Origin: an uncultured Eubacteriales bacterium
Lineage (GTDB): Bacteria > Bacillota > Clostridia > Christensenellales > UBA1242
Length of the DNA stretch: 9,085 nucleotides
NCBI GenBank assembly: GCA_948949055.1
Contig: CARBWQ010000024.1
Coordinates: forward strand, 1-9,085
Direction of reading: 5' to 3'
Shown: one piece after another, positions 1 through 5,596 of the stretch
How positions within the stretch are numbered: position 1 is the stretch's first letter
Layout of the letters: each line of letters opens with the position of its first letter
Notes under the pieces: model-generated
Told to the model about the DNA's origin: nothing
Databases searched by the model: none
What the model saw: the letters and a program-made list of their open reading frames with translations, nothing else
Made by a program: the position numbers and the translations under genes

Positions 1-30
1 TTTTTAACCTTTTTTACCCCTTTCCACGAT

Positions 31-53
31 ACTCCCTCGCCCGTTGTGGGAGT
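31..53. repeat. GC-richer inverted repeat at the left edge
   Basis: ACTCCC at 31-36 is the reverse complement of GGGAGT at 48-53, giving a 6-bp stem with an 11-base loop, inside a stretch (about 15-75) clearly richer in G and C than its surroundings. No T-run follows on the plus strand, so it does not look like a normal terminator. It may be the tail of a gene or dispersed repeat lying mostly outside the window. The rest of 76-208 is AT-rich, with no gene or signal that I can support. Confidence 0.3.
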
Positions 54-208
54 TGGGTTGCAATTTTGCGATTTAACTGCATTTTAAATCTAGAATTTTT
101 AGTTAAGTTTTTTAATATATTATATAATTTATCATTTATTTTTAATATTTCTTTGCTTGAAAAAGTTTATCAGAAAACTCAGATTATATCTGTTAACATT
201 TTAAAATA

Positions 209-237
209 TTGACTATTCCCCCAATTTATGTTATTGT
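209..237 (+). promoter_or_regulatory. Possible promoter of the HAD hydrolase gene
   Basis: TTGACT (209-214) is followed after 17 bases by TATTGT (232-237), which carries an upstream TG (229-230) as an extended -10. The -10 hexamer is weak, and the predicted start of transcription would fall at the ribosome binding site (244-248), leaving almost no leader. The same TGTTAT start of the -10 element is seen at other promoters in this window. Confidence 0.35.
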
Positions 238-252
238 TTTATTGGAGGAAAT

Positions 253-921
253 ATGGACGAACAAAAGAAAATTATCATATTCGATTTTGATGGAACACTT
301 TATAGTGGAGATCATAAATTTGATTTAGTTGAAGAAAAAGTTAATAGAAACAAAAGAAAGTTTTTGCCAAACTTAACAGATGAACAATATGAGAAAGTTT
401 GCGATGAAAATCCCCACTGGCTTAAAGTTTTTGGTGGAGCAGAAATTGTAAACGTAATATATGAATTAAAGGAAAAGTATAAAGAATATAATATTTCAGT
501 AGACGCCTTTTATCAATGGCAACAAGATGATATTTATGACATTGTCATTGACGAAGAACTTGTTGCCAATCCTAATGAGATATTTAATATCACTCAAAAA
601 TATCATTGTTATATAGTTTCAAATTCTTCGCCTAACCACTTAGAGTTTTATATGAAAAAACTTGGAATTAATCCAAGTTGGTTTGTGAAAGTTATTAGTA
701 ATCGATTTGAAGAGCTTGACAGAACAAAAGAGCATTATTTCAAAGATATAATGATAAAAGAAAACGTGAGACCAGGACAAGTCTATGTATTTGGAGATAG
801 TAAAATTTCGGATATATTACCTGCACAAAATCTTAATATGAATGCTTATTATATTGAAGATGCAAGCAAACTTGTTTCTATTTGTTTGAATGCAATTGAA
901 ATAGAAATAGAAAAAGACTAA
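253..921 (+). CDS. HAD-superfamily hydrolase (phosphatase-like)
   Basis: A 222-residue soluble protein of the haloacid dehalogenase superfamily, probably a phosphatase on a small phosphorylated metabolite; the substrate cannot be read from sequence. All motifs are in place: motif I DFDGT at residues 11-15 (nucleophile D11, acid/base D13), motif II at the Ser of VSNSS (about S123), the motif III Lys in the stretch around K159-K164, and motif IV GDSKISD with D182 and D187 for magnesium. Between motifs I and II lies an alpha-helical cap of roughly 100 residues, so this is a C1-cap type enzyme of phosphoglycolate-phosphatase-like architecture. The start is supported by GGAGG at 244-248, four bases before the ATG. 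The gene stands alone and its stop lies inside its own terminator. There is no signal peptide or membrane segment. Family assignment is firm; specific function is unknown. Confidence 0.9.
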   Translation: MDEQKKIIIFDFDGTLYSGDHKFDLVEEKVNRNKRKFLPNLTDEQYEKVCDENPHWLKVFGGAEIVNVIYELKEKYKEYNISVDAFYQWQQDDIYDIVIDEELVANPNEIFNITQKYHCYIVSNSSPNHLEFYMKKLGINPSWFVKVISNRFEELDRTKEHYFKDIMIKENVRPGQVYVFGDSKISDILPAQNLNMNAYYIEDASKLVSICLNAIEIEIEKD

Positions 922-937
922 AATTTAGTCTTTTTTT
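911..937 (+). terminator. Bidirectional Rho-independent terminator between convergent genes
   Basis: AAAAAGACTAAA (911-922) and TTTAGTCTTTTT (924-935) are perfect reverse complements; physically this forms a stem of about 10 bp with a short loop, followed by a T-run (931-937). The stop codon of the HAD gene lies within the left arm. The reverse strand also has a T-run after the stem, so it can serve the leftward Spo0A-domain gene ending at 984 as well. Confidence 0.85.
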
Positions 938-983
938 ATTATAGATAGATAGCTAGAATTTAAAAATTTTTAATTACTGAATT

Positions 984-1397
984 TTAGTTATTAATAACCT
1001 CATCTAACATTTGTCTACATACCTGTCTCTTTAAATTGTCTAGCTTAATTATTTCAACAAAGATAGCTATTATTTCATTGTTTGAAAATTTAAACTTATT
1101 TGTATAAACGATATCATCAAAATAGTAGTTTATGCTTAAAAGCCCACCTGATTCAAAAGATTTTTCAATAATCTTTCTTATACTTCTTTCAATAGATGCC
1201 TCTTTGGTATTATATTGGGTTGCTAAAATTGGATAGACCTCAGTAGTCACTCCACCGACCTTTCTATCATGATTTAAATGATACAAAATCGCACTACGCA
1301 GATAATCAAAACCTTGCATTTGTGGTTGAAATTTAAAACTCAACATTAATTTTGTAACTTTGTCATAATTAGTTGCTTCATTGCTTAAATCTATCAT
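984..1397 (-). CDS. Stand-alone Spo0A C-terminal DNA-binding domain protein
   Basis: A 137-residue protein that is essentially only the DNA-binding (effector) domain of the sporulation master regulator Spo0A. The match is recognised from the order of conserved pieces: a GF.YLR.AI segment near the N-terminus, GVTTEVYP..A..YNT in the middle, the recognition helix ASIERSIRKIIE (about residues 67-78), and the closing FSNNEIIAIFVE helix. The N-terminal phospho-acceptor receiver domain (about 120 residues in Spo0A) is absent, and nothing upstream encodes it. I chose the ATG at 1397-1395 rather than the TTG two codons upstream, because AAGGTGG at 1404-1410 lies six bases before the ATG but directly abuts the TTG. 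Expected role is transcription regulation at 0A-box-like sites without control by phosphorelay. It is monocistronic, with a promoter at 1439-1467 and 0A-box-like repeats around it that suggest self-regulation (inference). Confidence 0.88.
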   Translation of the reverse strand: MIDLSNEATNYDKVTKLMLSFKFQPQMQGFDYLRSAILYHLNHDRKVGGVTTEVYPILATQYNTKEASIERSIRKIIEKSFESGGLLSINYYFDDIVYTNKFKFSNNEIIAIFVEIIKLDNLKRQVCRQMLDEVINN

Positions 1398-1418
1398 TTT
1401 CAACCACCTTTTTGTTTT

Positions 1419-1471
1419 TTTTACAAAACTTCAATATTATTTTACAAAATATTATTTAATTTGTAAAATAA
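1419..1471. repeat. Three 0A-box-like TTTGTAAAA elements, two forming a 12-bp inverted repeat
   Basis: TTATTTTACAAA (1437-1448) and TTTGTAAAATAA (1460-1471) are perfect reverse complements separated by 11 bases. A third copy, TTTTACAAA at 1419-1427, lies 21 bp (about two helical turns) from the matching part of the left arm at 1440-1448. Each core read as TTTGTAAAA differs at one position from the 0A-box consensus TTTGTCRAA bound by Spo0A. The cluster overlaps the likely promoter of the Spo0A-domain gene, so it is a good operator candidate. The AT-rich background makes single matches weak; symmetry and spacing carry the argument. Confidence 0.55.
1439..1467 (-). promoter_or_regulatory. Likely promoter of the Spo0A-domain gene
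   Basis: Reading leftward, TTTACA (1467-1462) and TAAAAT (1444-1439) are separated by exactly 17 bases, each one mismatch from the vegetative consensus. Transcription would begin near 1432, giving a leader of about 35 bases before the ATG at 1397. Both hexamers lie inside the arms of the inverted repeat, so a protein bound there would block polymerase. Confidence 0.5.
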
Positions 1472-1528
1472 ATTTGAAAAATTTTCTATAAAATTTGATA
1501 GATTTTTCTATAAATTTATAAAAACAAT

Positions 1529-1569
1529 AAAAAAATCAGCTATAAATAGTTGTAAACTATTCAAGCTGA
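1529..1569 (-). terminator. Rho-independent terminator of the five-gene operon
   Basis: Reading leftward from 1569, TCAGCT pairs with AGCTGA and, after a small internal loop, AATAGTT pairs with AACTATT around a TAC loop; a run of seven T (1535-1529) follows. The hairpin starts seven bases after the stop codon of the last gene of the operon (1576), so it clearly ends that transcription unit and isolates it from the Spo0A-domain gene downstream. Confidence 0.9.
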
Positions 1570-1575
1570 CAGTTT

Positions 1576-2358
1576 TTAAAGCAAATCAAATTCCATAAGC
1601 AGAGCTAAATGATCAGAAATAACATCTTCTAGAACTTCAAAATGCTTAACTTTAATTTTATTATTTACAAATATATAATCACATACTATATCGCCTACAT
1701 CCAAGCCATCGTCAAAAGTAGGCCTTGTTGAAGTAATACCATTCTCAACAATTAAGTTGCGAAATTTTGGATGAAAGTTTTTTATACTTTGCGTATGTGC
1801 GAGAAGATTAAAATCTCCTAAAATTATACAAGGTATGTCCTGTCTTGCAACTTTTAATATAAATTCAGTTTGTGCCAGCGTACGTTCATCATCAGTTTTG
1901 GTTTCATTCCATACACCATGCACATTTATCACTTGAAGCAATTTCCCGTCGACATTTATTACAGCATTTTGGATTGATCTGCACCAATCTTTTTCTCTAA
2001 AATGAGTTGCATCATACTCAAATCGATAATCATTATAATAAAACATATTCTGATGCTCTACTATCTCTTTCTTGGACATAATCATTAGACCTTGTTGAGC
2101 AAGTCCACCAAAGCTTTGAACATAAATGCCATTTTTGGTTACACCCTTGGTTTCAAAAAGTGGAGCATATTCAGTAAATGGATAATCAACCACCTCATCA
2201 AGCTGTCTTCTTTTATGATAAATTTCAAAACATTCGTCATCAATACCATTCATAACTTCTTGAAAGGTACAGATATCAGGATTCTTGCGATATATCAATT
2301 TTTTTAGTTCTATAATATTATCCAATTTGTTACTTACATTCAAATCCAAAATTCTCAT
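1576..2358 (-). CDS. Endonuclease/exonuclease/phosphatase (EEP) family protein
   Basis: A 260-residue soluble metal-dependent phosphodiesterase-type enzyme. Family hallmarks in order: the metal-ligand Asn in the N-terminal strand (LDLNV, N7), DICTFQEV with the magnesium-binding Glu34, NVHG with the catalytic-site His147, GDFN (D182, N184), D227 in CDYIF, and the terminal SDH pair D249-H250. Length is typical for the minimal EEP fold. The family includes DNA repair exonucleases, sphingomyelinase-like enzymes and nucleotide or phospholipid phosphatases, so the substrate is open. No signal peptide is present, which argues against a secreted lipase or DNase. It is the last gene of the leftward operon: its ribosome site (GAAGG) lies in the last codons of the SET gene, only eight bases separate the two genes, and translation is likely coupled. 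A terminator follows immediately. Confidence 0.9.
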   Translation of the reverse strand: MRILDLNVSNKLDNIIELKKLIYRKNPDICTFQEVMNGIDDECFEIYHKRRQLDEVVDYPFTEYAPLFETKGVTKNGIYVQSFGGLAQQGLMIMSKKEIVEHQNMFYYNDYRFEYDATHFREKDWCRSIQNAVINVDGKLLQVINVHGVWNETKTDDERTLAQTEFILKVARQDIPCIILGDFNLLAHTQSIKNFHPKFRNLIVENGITSTRPTFDDGLDVGDIVCDYIFVNNKIKVKHFEVLEDVISDHLALLMEFDLL

Positions 2359-2366
2359 ATTGTACT

Positions 2367-2873
2367 TTAACCTTCTTTTCTCATTTCATCTATTTTATCT
2401 TTCAAATATTGTGCAAAATATTGATAATATTTATCCTGCAATTCTTTTTTCTTCCAATCAAAGCCAGTGACAATTCCTCTACAATATTTACTGCCACATG
2501 TACATGCAAAAGAATAATCTTCATTATCAATAAAGCCATAATCAGTAGTAAGCTCTTCATCTTTTTCTATATCTCTCATAGCAACAAAGGTAATTTCTCC
2601 TCTCAGTCCACAGTTTGGCTCACACGAATGATTTTGATAAAGTTTTATTCCATCTTCTTCCTCCAAATTGGTTGCTGCCAAAAAATACTCATCACTTATT
2701 GGAAAGTAACTATTGATAACTCCACTTGAAAATATTTCATCTCGTTTTAAAATATGCCCACCTTTTATAAAGACAATTTCATCTTTATAAATTTTTTCTT
2801 TGGCAAACAAACCCTTGCCATTTAAACTACCCTTTCTTATTTCCACTTTTGGGCTATAAACTGATTTAACCAT
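2367..2873 (-). CDS. SET-domain protein lysine methyltransferase
   Basis: A 168-residue protein that is almost entirely a SET domain, the S-adenosylmethionine-dependent protein lysine methyltransferase fold common in eukaryotes and patchy in bacteria. Visible motifs: GKGLFA (residues 19-24, SAM contact), NHSCEPN (81-87, the pseudoknot), and DEELTTDYG (105-113) with the catalytic-site Tyr112. A post-SET cysteine cluster CTCGSKYC (C124, C126, C131) follows; with C84 of NHSC it should bind one zinc ion. A charged helical tail of about 30 residues ends the protein. All active-site pieces look intact. The start is supported by AGAGG five bases upstream. It sits between a zeta-like kinase gene and an EEP gene in the same operon. 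The target protein is unknown; methylation of an abundant cellular protein is possible, but nothing here names it. A TATAAT at 2922-2917 might give an internal promoter, without a good -35. Confidence 0.9.
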   Translation of the reverse strand: MVKSVYSPKVEIRKGSLNGKGLFAKEKIYKDEIVFIKGGHILKRDEIFSSGVINSYFPISDEYFLAATNLEEEDGIKLYQNHSCEPNCGLRGEITFVAMRDIEKDEELTTDYGFIDNEDYSFACTCGSKYCRGIVTGFDWKKKELQDKYYQYFAQYLKDKIDEMRKEG

Positions 2874-2949
2874 AGTAACCTCTTATTCTTTTCCTTCCAG
2901 CTTTTCTTTTGCCACTATTATAAAAAGAAACATGCTCTAATTATATTGA

Positions 2950-3552
2950 TTAAATTTCAAAACGTTGCGTATCAATTTCATAGTCTTTTGTAATAGATTT
3001 ATCTATGCTGTTGTCTATCTTATAAAATTTATCTGCAATCTTTCTAAGCTCTTTTGATAACTCACGAGAGCGATAATATCTTGATATAACTTTGTCGTCA
3101 GGTACATAATGACCACCCTGCTTAGTTCGCCTTTCCACTCTTTCAATGTTGATACGAGGATCAACAGTTTTAACATAGATGGCAATAATTTTATATCCTT
3201 CGCTTTTAGCCTTTTTTAGCAGTTCTAATTTACTAGGATGAGAAAGTACCGTTTCATAACAAAATGATTTACCCTCTCTAATATAATTATCTACAAGCTC
3301 CATAGTATAATACATTGACTTTTTATTTCGCTCGTCTAAATTTTCAATGTCTGAAAATAACTTGTTGCAAAATAAATCTGCATTTACATATTGGGCTTCT
3401 AATTTATGCTTGAAATATAAATTAGCTAAAAGTGTTGATTTGCCACTTCCATTTGGTCCAGCAAATACATATATAGTCTTATCATTTTTTGGTTCAATCT
3501 CACCAGCCTTCATTAGTATCTTGTTTGTCAATTTGAACTCAAATGCAAACAT
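2950..3552 (-). CDS. Zeta-toxin-like P-loop kinase/ATPase
   Basis: A 200-residue P-loop protein of the zeta toxin-like group. It has a textbook Walker A, GPNGSGKST, at residues 32-40, an NADLF segment (Asp59) after the first helix pair, an FCYETVLSHP block (Glu100) like the substrate loop of zeta/PezT kinases, a nucleotide strand KIIAIYV, and an Arg-rich lid R.ERR..QGGHYVPDD (about 138-153). True zeta toxins phosphorylate UDP-N-acetylglucosamine and are paired with an epsilon antitoxin. No epsilon-like small gene adjoins this one, so it may be a domesticated kinase rather than a toxin. I moved the start to the ATG at 3552, because GGAGG at 3562-3558 is five bases before it, whereas the upstream ATG at 3585 overlaps the methyltransferase gene and has only a distant AGAGG. 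Middle gene of the leftward operon. Confidence 0.85.
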   Translation of the reverse strand: MFAFEFKLTNKILMKAGEIEPKNDKTIYVFAGPNGSGKSTLLANLYFKHKLEAQYVNADLFCNKLFSDIENLDERNKKSMYYTMELVDNYIREGKSFCYETVLSHPSKLELLKKAKSEGYKIIAIYVKTVDPRINIERVERRTKQGGHYVPDDKVISRYYRSRELSKELRKIADKFYKIDNSIDKSITKDYEIDTQRFEI

Positions 3553-3572
3553 AGGCACCTCCGGTTTCTTTC

Positions 3573-4196
3573 TTATTTTAAGCATTCTGCACGTACCTCT
3601 ATTAGTTCTTTTTCTTTTTCGTATCTCTTCATTATGGCGTTATTAAACTGGCAATTGCCAATATAGCCAAAATATTTTTCTATATCATGTTTGTCAAAAA
3701 ACCTCTTATTGTACCCCTCGACATAATAATAATTCTCTTCCAGTTTTTCACCTTGACCTGCTCCATGATTGATGTCATCAACTGAGTTCACTCTGGCATA
3801 AAGCTTTCCACCATTCTTTAAAACTCTCCTAATCTCTGCCATAATCTTTTTTGTCATCTGATCGCTAAAATAATGCAGACACAAATCGGCAATTATGACA
3901 TCAAAGCTGTCATCCTTAAACGGAAATGGCTGTGTTAAGTCTAAACATCTTATTTCTATGCCTGGGCAATAATTTTTAACACTTTCAAGTGCGACCTCTG
4001 ACAAATCTGTCGCAAGTTCTGTAAACCCACGTTCTTGAAGAAACTTCGCATTATTACCTAGCCCACAACCTAACTCTAAAATCTTGTCGTCTTTTTTTAT
4101 TTCAAAAAGCCACTTTTCGAGCCAGCCATCATACTTAATTTCTCCCATAAATTTTTTATGATTGGCATTCCAATAATTGTTAAATGTTTTTTCCAT
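3573..4196 (-). CDS. Class I SAM-dependent methyltransferase
   Basis: A methyltransferase of about 207 residues with the Rossmann-like class I fold (UbiE/Methyltransf_11 type). Motif I ILELGCGLGNN lies near residues 39-49 and is the SAM-binding glycine loop; ATDLS holds the acidic residue that contacts the ribose; CLDLTQPFPF precedes the post-I strand; DVIIADLCLHYF is motif IV; and VLKNGGKLYARV is motif VI. It is complete and soluble. Small-molecule, lipid and protein substrates are all possible. Two ATGs lie in tandem at 4199 and 4196; AGGAGG at 4208-4203 gives a spacing of three bases to the first and six to the second, so I prefer the second. The gene lies 45 bases after the GNAT gene and 20 bases before the zeta-like gene, as part of one leftward operon. 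Confidence 0.9.
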   Translation of the reverse strand: MEKTFNNYWNANHKKFMGEIKYDGWLEKWLFEIKKDDKILELGCGLGNNAKFLQERGFTELATDLSEVALESVKNYCPGIEIRCLDLTQPFPFKDDSFDVIIADLCLHYFSDQMTKKIMAEIRRVLKNGGKLYARVNSVDDINHGAGQGEKLEENYYYVEGYNKRFFDKHDIEKYFGYIGNCQFNNAIMKRYEKEKELIEVRAECLK

Positions 4197-4241
4197 CATA
4201 TTCCTCCTACGTCTACAACTCGCAAATTTTCCCAGCTAATT

Positions 4242-4769
4242 CTACAACTCTATTTCATAATAATCCTCAGATGTTAGTCTTTCTTTATGATTGATTAGTT
4301 TTCCACCATTTTTCATAATCACCTTTTTTGAGGCAGTATTACTTGAATAACATCCAGCTCTCGCTATTTTGTTTCCTCTTTCTCTTAAAATATCTAGTGC
4401 CAATTTCATTGCCTCTGTTGCATATCCCTTTTTGCGTTCAGTTGGTCTGATACCATAACCAATGTTACCAGAAAAGTTTTCATCTAGCACTCTGACAAGA
4501 TTGAATCTAATATTTAAAGTACCAACAATCCTTTCATCACTTTTTCTAATAACTAAATATGTAATTTGAGGTGATTTATCCTGTTCATAACCAGAAAATT
4601 TGATGTTTTTCTTTTGTTGTTGTCTAAAAAATAACTCATCAAAACTTTTACAAGAGGTCGCACCACTTAATCCATTAATTTCACTTCCAGCCTCAACAAA
4701 TTCATTAATGTAACTTATAACCTCTTCTTTATCCTCATATGCCATTTCTCTTAGATATAACCTATCCAT
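4242..4769 (-). CDS. GNAT-family N-acetyltransferase
   Basis: A 175-residue acetyltransferase of the RimJ/RimL-like GNAT branch, which transfers acetyl from acetyl-CoA to an amine of a protein or small molecule. The N-terminal YLREM strand, the central VGTLNIRF strand, and motif A NIGYGIRPTERKKGYATEA (residues 102-120) with its R-K-K-G-Y-A pyrophosphate loop are clear. Motif B NTASKKVIMKNGGKL follows, as usual for this branch. Length is normal and there is no signal peptide. The start is fixed by GGAGG five bases upstream of the ATG. It is the first gene of the leftward five-gene operon, with a leader of about 65 bases from the promoter at 4841-4849. The only TAG stop in the window is here. 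Substrate unknown. Confidence 0.9.
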   Translation of the reverse strand: MDRLYLREMAYEDKEEVISYINEFVEAGSEINGLSGATSCKSFDELFFRQQQKKNIKFSGYEQDKSPQITYLVIRKSDERIVGTLNIRFNLVRVLDENFSGNIGYGIRPTERKKGYATEAMKLALDILRERGNKIARAGCYSSNTASKKVIMKNGGKLINHKERLTSEDYYEIEL

Positions 4770-4840
4770 ATTTCCTCCGAATTTGAAACATCAACATACA
4801 TTTAAAATAAAAATTTTAATATGCTTATATAGACACAAAA

Positions 4841-4849
4841 AGTATAACA
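4841..4849 (-). promoter_or_regulatory. Extended -10 promoter of the leftward operon
   Basis: On the minus strand TGTTATACT (4849-4841) is an extended -10 element (TG, one base, TATACT). At 17-base spacing the -35 position reads only ATGCAA, so the extended element must carry most of the promoter strength. The 12-mer TTGTGTTATACT (4852-4841) recurs exactly at 5620-5631 before the S41 peptidase gene. Confidence 0.6.
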
Positions 4850-4887
4850 CAATAAAATCAATTTTGCATTAAAATAATTAAAAAAGA

Positions 4888-4916
4888 TTGCAATTTAATG
4901 AAATATTCTGTATAAT
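4888..4916 (+). promoter_or_regulatory. Promoter of the tRNA-Leu gene
   Basis: TTGCAA (4888-4893) and a perfect TATAAT (4911-4916) are separated by 17 bases. Transcription should start near 4923, about 14 bases before the mature tRNA 5' end. It diverges from the operon promoter at 4841-4849. Confidence 0.8.
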
Positions 4917-4936
4917 CAATATTACAAAATTATTAA

Positions 4937-5022
4937 GCGAGAGTGGCGAAATGGCAGACGCGCAGGTTTCAGGTACCTGTGGTGGCAACACCATGTGGGT
5001 TCGACTCCCATCCCTCGCACCA
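4937..5022 (+). tRNA. tRNA-Leu, anticodon CAG
   Basis: An 86-base class II tRNA including an encoded CCA tail (5020-5022). The acceptor arm GCGAGAG (4937-4943) pairs with CCCTCGC (5012-5018). The D arm stem is GCG/CGC, and the anticodon arm CAGGT/ACCTG encloses the loop TTCAGGT with anticodon CAG at 4970-4972. The long variable arm is GGTG-GCAA-CACC, and the T arm GTGGG/CCCAT holds a TTCGACT loop. It decodes CUG, a rare codon in AT-rich genomes. One oddity is an A-C mismatch at position 6-67 of the acceptor stem, where most relatives have a pair. It has its own promoter and terminator, so it is a single-gene unit. Confidence 0.95.
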
Positions 5023-5030
5023 AATAATGC

Positions 5031-5061
5031 AAAAAAAGCCTTTTTTAAGAAAGGCTTTTTT
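5031..5061 (+). terminator. Rho-independent terminator of the tRNA gene
   Basis: AAAAAAGCCTTT (5032-5043) pairs with AAAGGCTTTTTT (5050-5061) around a six-base loop. The T-rich 3' arm supplies the U-tract, and the A-rich 5' arm lets it act on the other strand too. Confidence 0.9.
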
Positions 5062-5179
5062 CATTGTAAAAACCACAATATACAGTGTTTTTTAAGTATT
5101 TTATCACTGCATACAGAGATGACAAAATTCGAGATTTGAAACTTCGCCATTTCAGTCTTTTTTTCAAAATGCAAGAGTT

Positions 5180-5203
5180 TTGATTTTTAAACAAAAAAAT
5201 CAA
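5180..5203. repeat. AT-rich inverted repeat in the tRNA-downstream spacer
   Basis: TTGATTTTT (5180-5188) and AAAAATCAA (5195-5203) form a 9-bp stem with a six-base loop. No T-run follows on the minus strand. The spacer 5062-5212 shows no gene that I can support; this hairpin is its only clear structure. Its stem sequence resembles the hairpins at 5213-5252 and 5661-5687. Confidence 0.4.
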
Positions 5204-5212
5204 CACTTTAAG

Positions 5213-5252
5213 AAAAATCAAATTTTATATCCCAACGAACAAAATTTGATTT
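5213..5252 (-). terminator. Probable terminator of the small disrupted gene
   Basis: Reading leftward, AAATCAAATTTT (5252-5241) pairs perfectly with AAAATTTGATTT (5226-5215) around 14 bases, and TTTTT ends at 5213. The stem is AT-only apart from one C-G pair, so it is weak, but it lies 10 bases after the stop of the small gene at 5263 and fits its end. Confidence 0.5.
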
Positions 5253-5262
5253 CTTGCAATAA

Positions 5263-5504
5263 TTAAAATAAATTAAGATCGTCTTCGCATCCGTTTGATG
5301 ATGAAAGATTATTCTTATATTCTTCACCATAAATTTCACACATGCTATTGATATAACGAGATTGTTGTTTCTTATCTTGACAATTACTACTTCCATTTTT
5401 ATATTTAGGAATTTCAAAGTGGTCATTAAACAACATAATGGCAACATTCCAAAAACAAGGATAATCCCATCCGTTTACAACTAAACAATCAGACTTTTTA
5501 TCAT
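5263..5504 (-). pseudogene. Small uncharacterised gene with a frame break after the start codon
   Basis: The ATG at 5504-5502 has an excellent ribosome site (GAGGGG, six bases upstream), but its own frame stops after seven codons. The adjacent frame is open from 5507 to the TAA at 5265-5263. Adding one A to the A5 run (minus strand, 5499-5495) joins the two into an 80-residue protein. It would begin MIKKSDCLVVNGWDYPCFWN and end in the acidic GCEDDLNLF; it has four Cys and many Trp, Tyr and Asn residues, and no signal peptide or membrane helix. I do not recognise a family. The upstream promoter and downstream terminator suggest that it was, or is, a real transcription unit. An alternative 79-residue frame across 5208-5447 reads poorly (odd composition, no ribosome site) and is likely a shadow. 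The break may be a sequencing indel, decay or slippage. Confidence 0.55.
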
Positions 5505-5596
5505 ATTATTCCCCTCTTATAAGAAATATAACTTATTAAACGTGAAATGTCAAAATTTAATTTGAAATAAGCGCAAAGAAAAAAAATAATCCCAAA

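Noticed and set aside
2883..2933. A 16-codon leftward frame just before the SET gene (begins MFLFIIVAKEK)
   Set aside because: Its stop adjoins the SET ribosome site, but it has only a poor ribosome site of its own (TAGAG one base before the ATG), so a leader peptide cannot be supported.
4888..5139. An 83-codon open frame across the tRNA region
   Set aside because: It lies over the tRNA promoter, the tRNA-Leu gene and its terminator; no ribosome site is present.
5208..5447. A 79-codon leftward frame beginning MLPLCC
   Set aside because: It has no ribosome site and an odd composition, and it overlaps in a different frame the better-supported small gene at 5263-5504 and its terminator.
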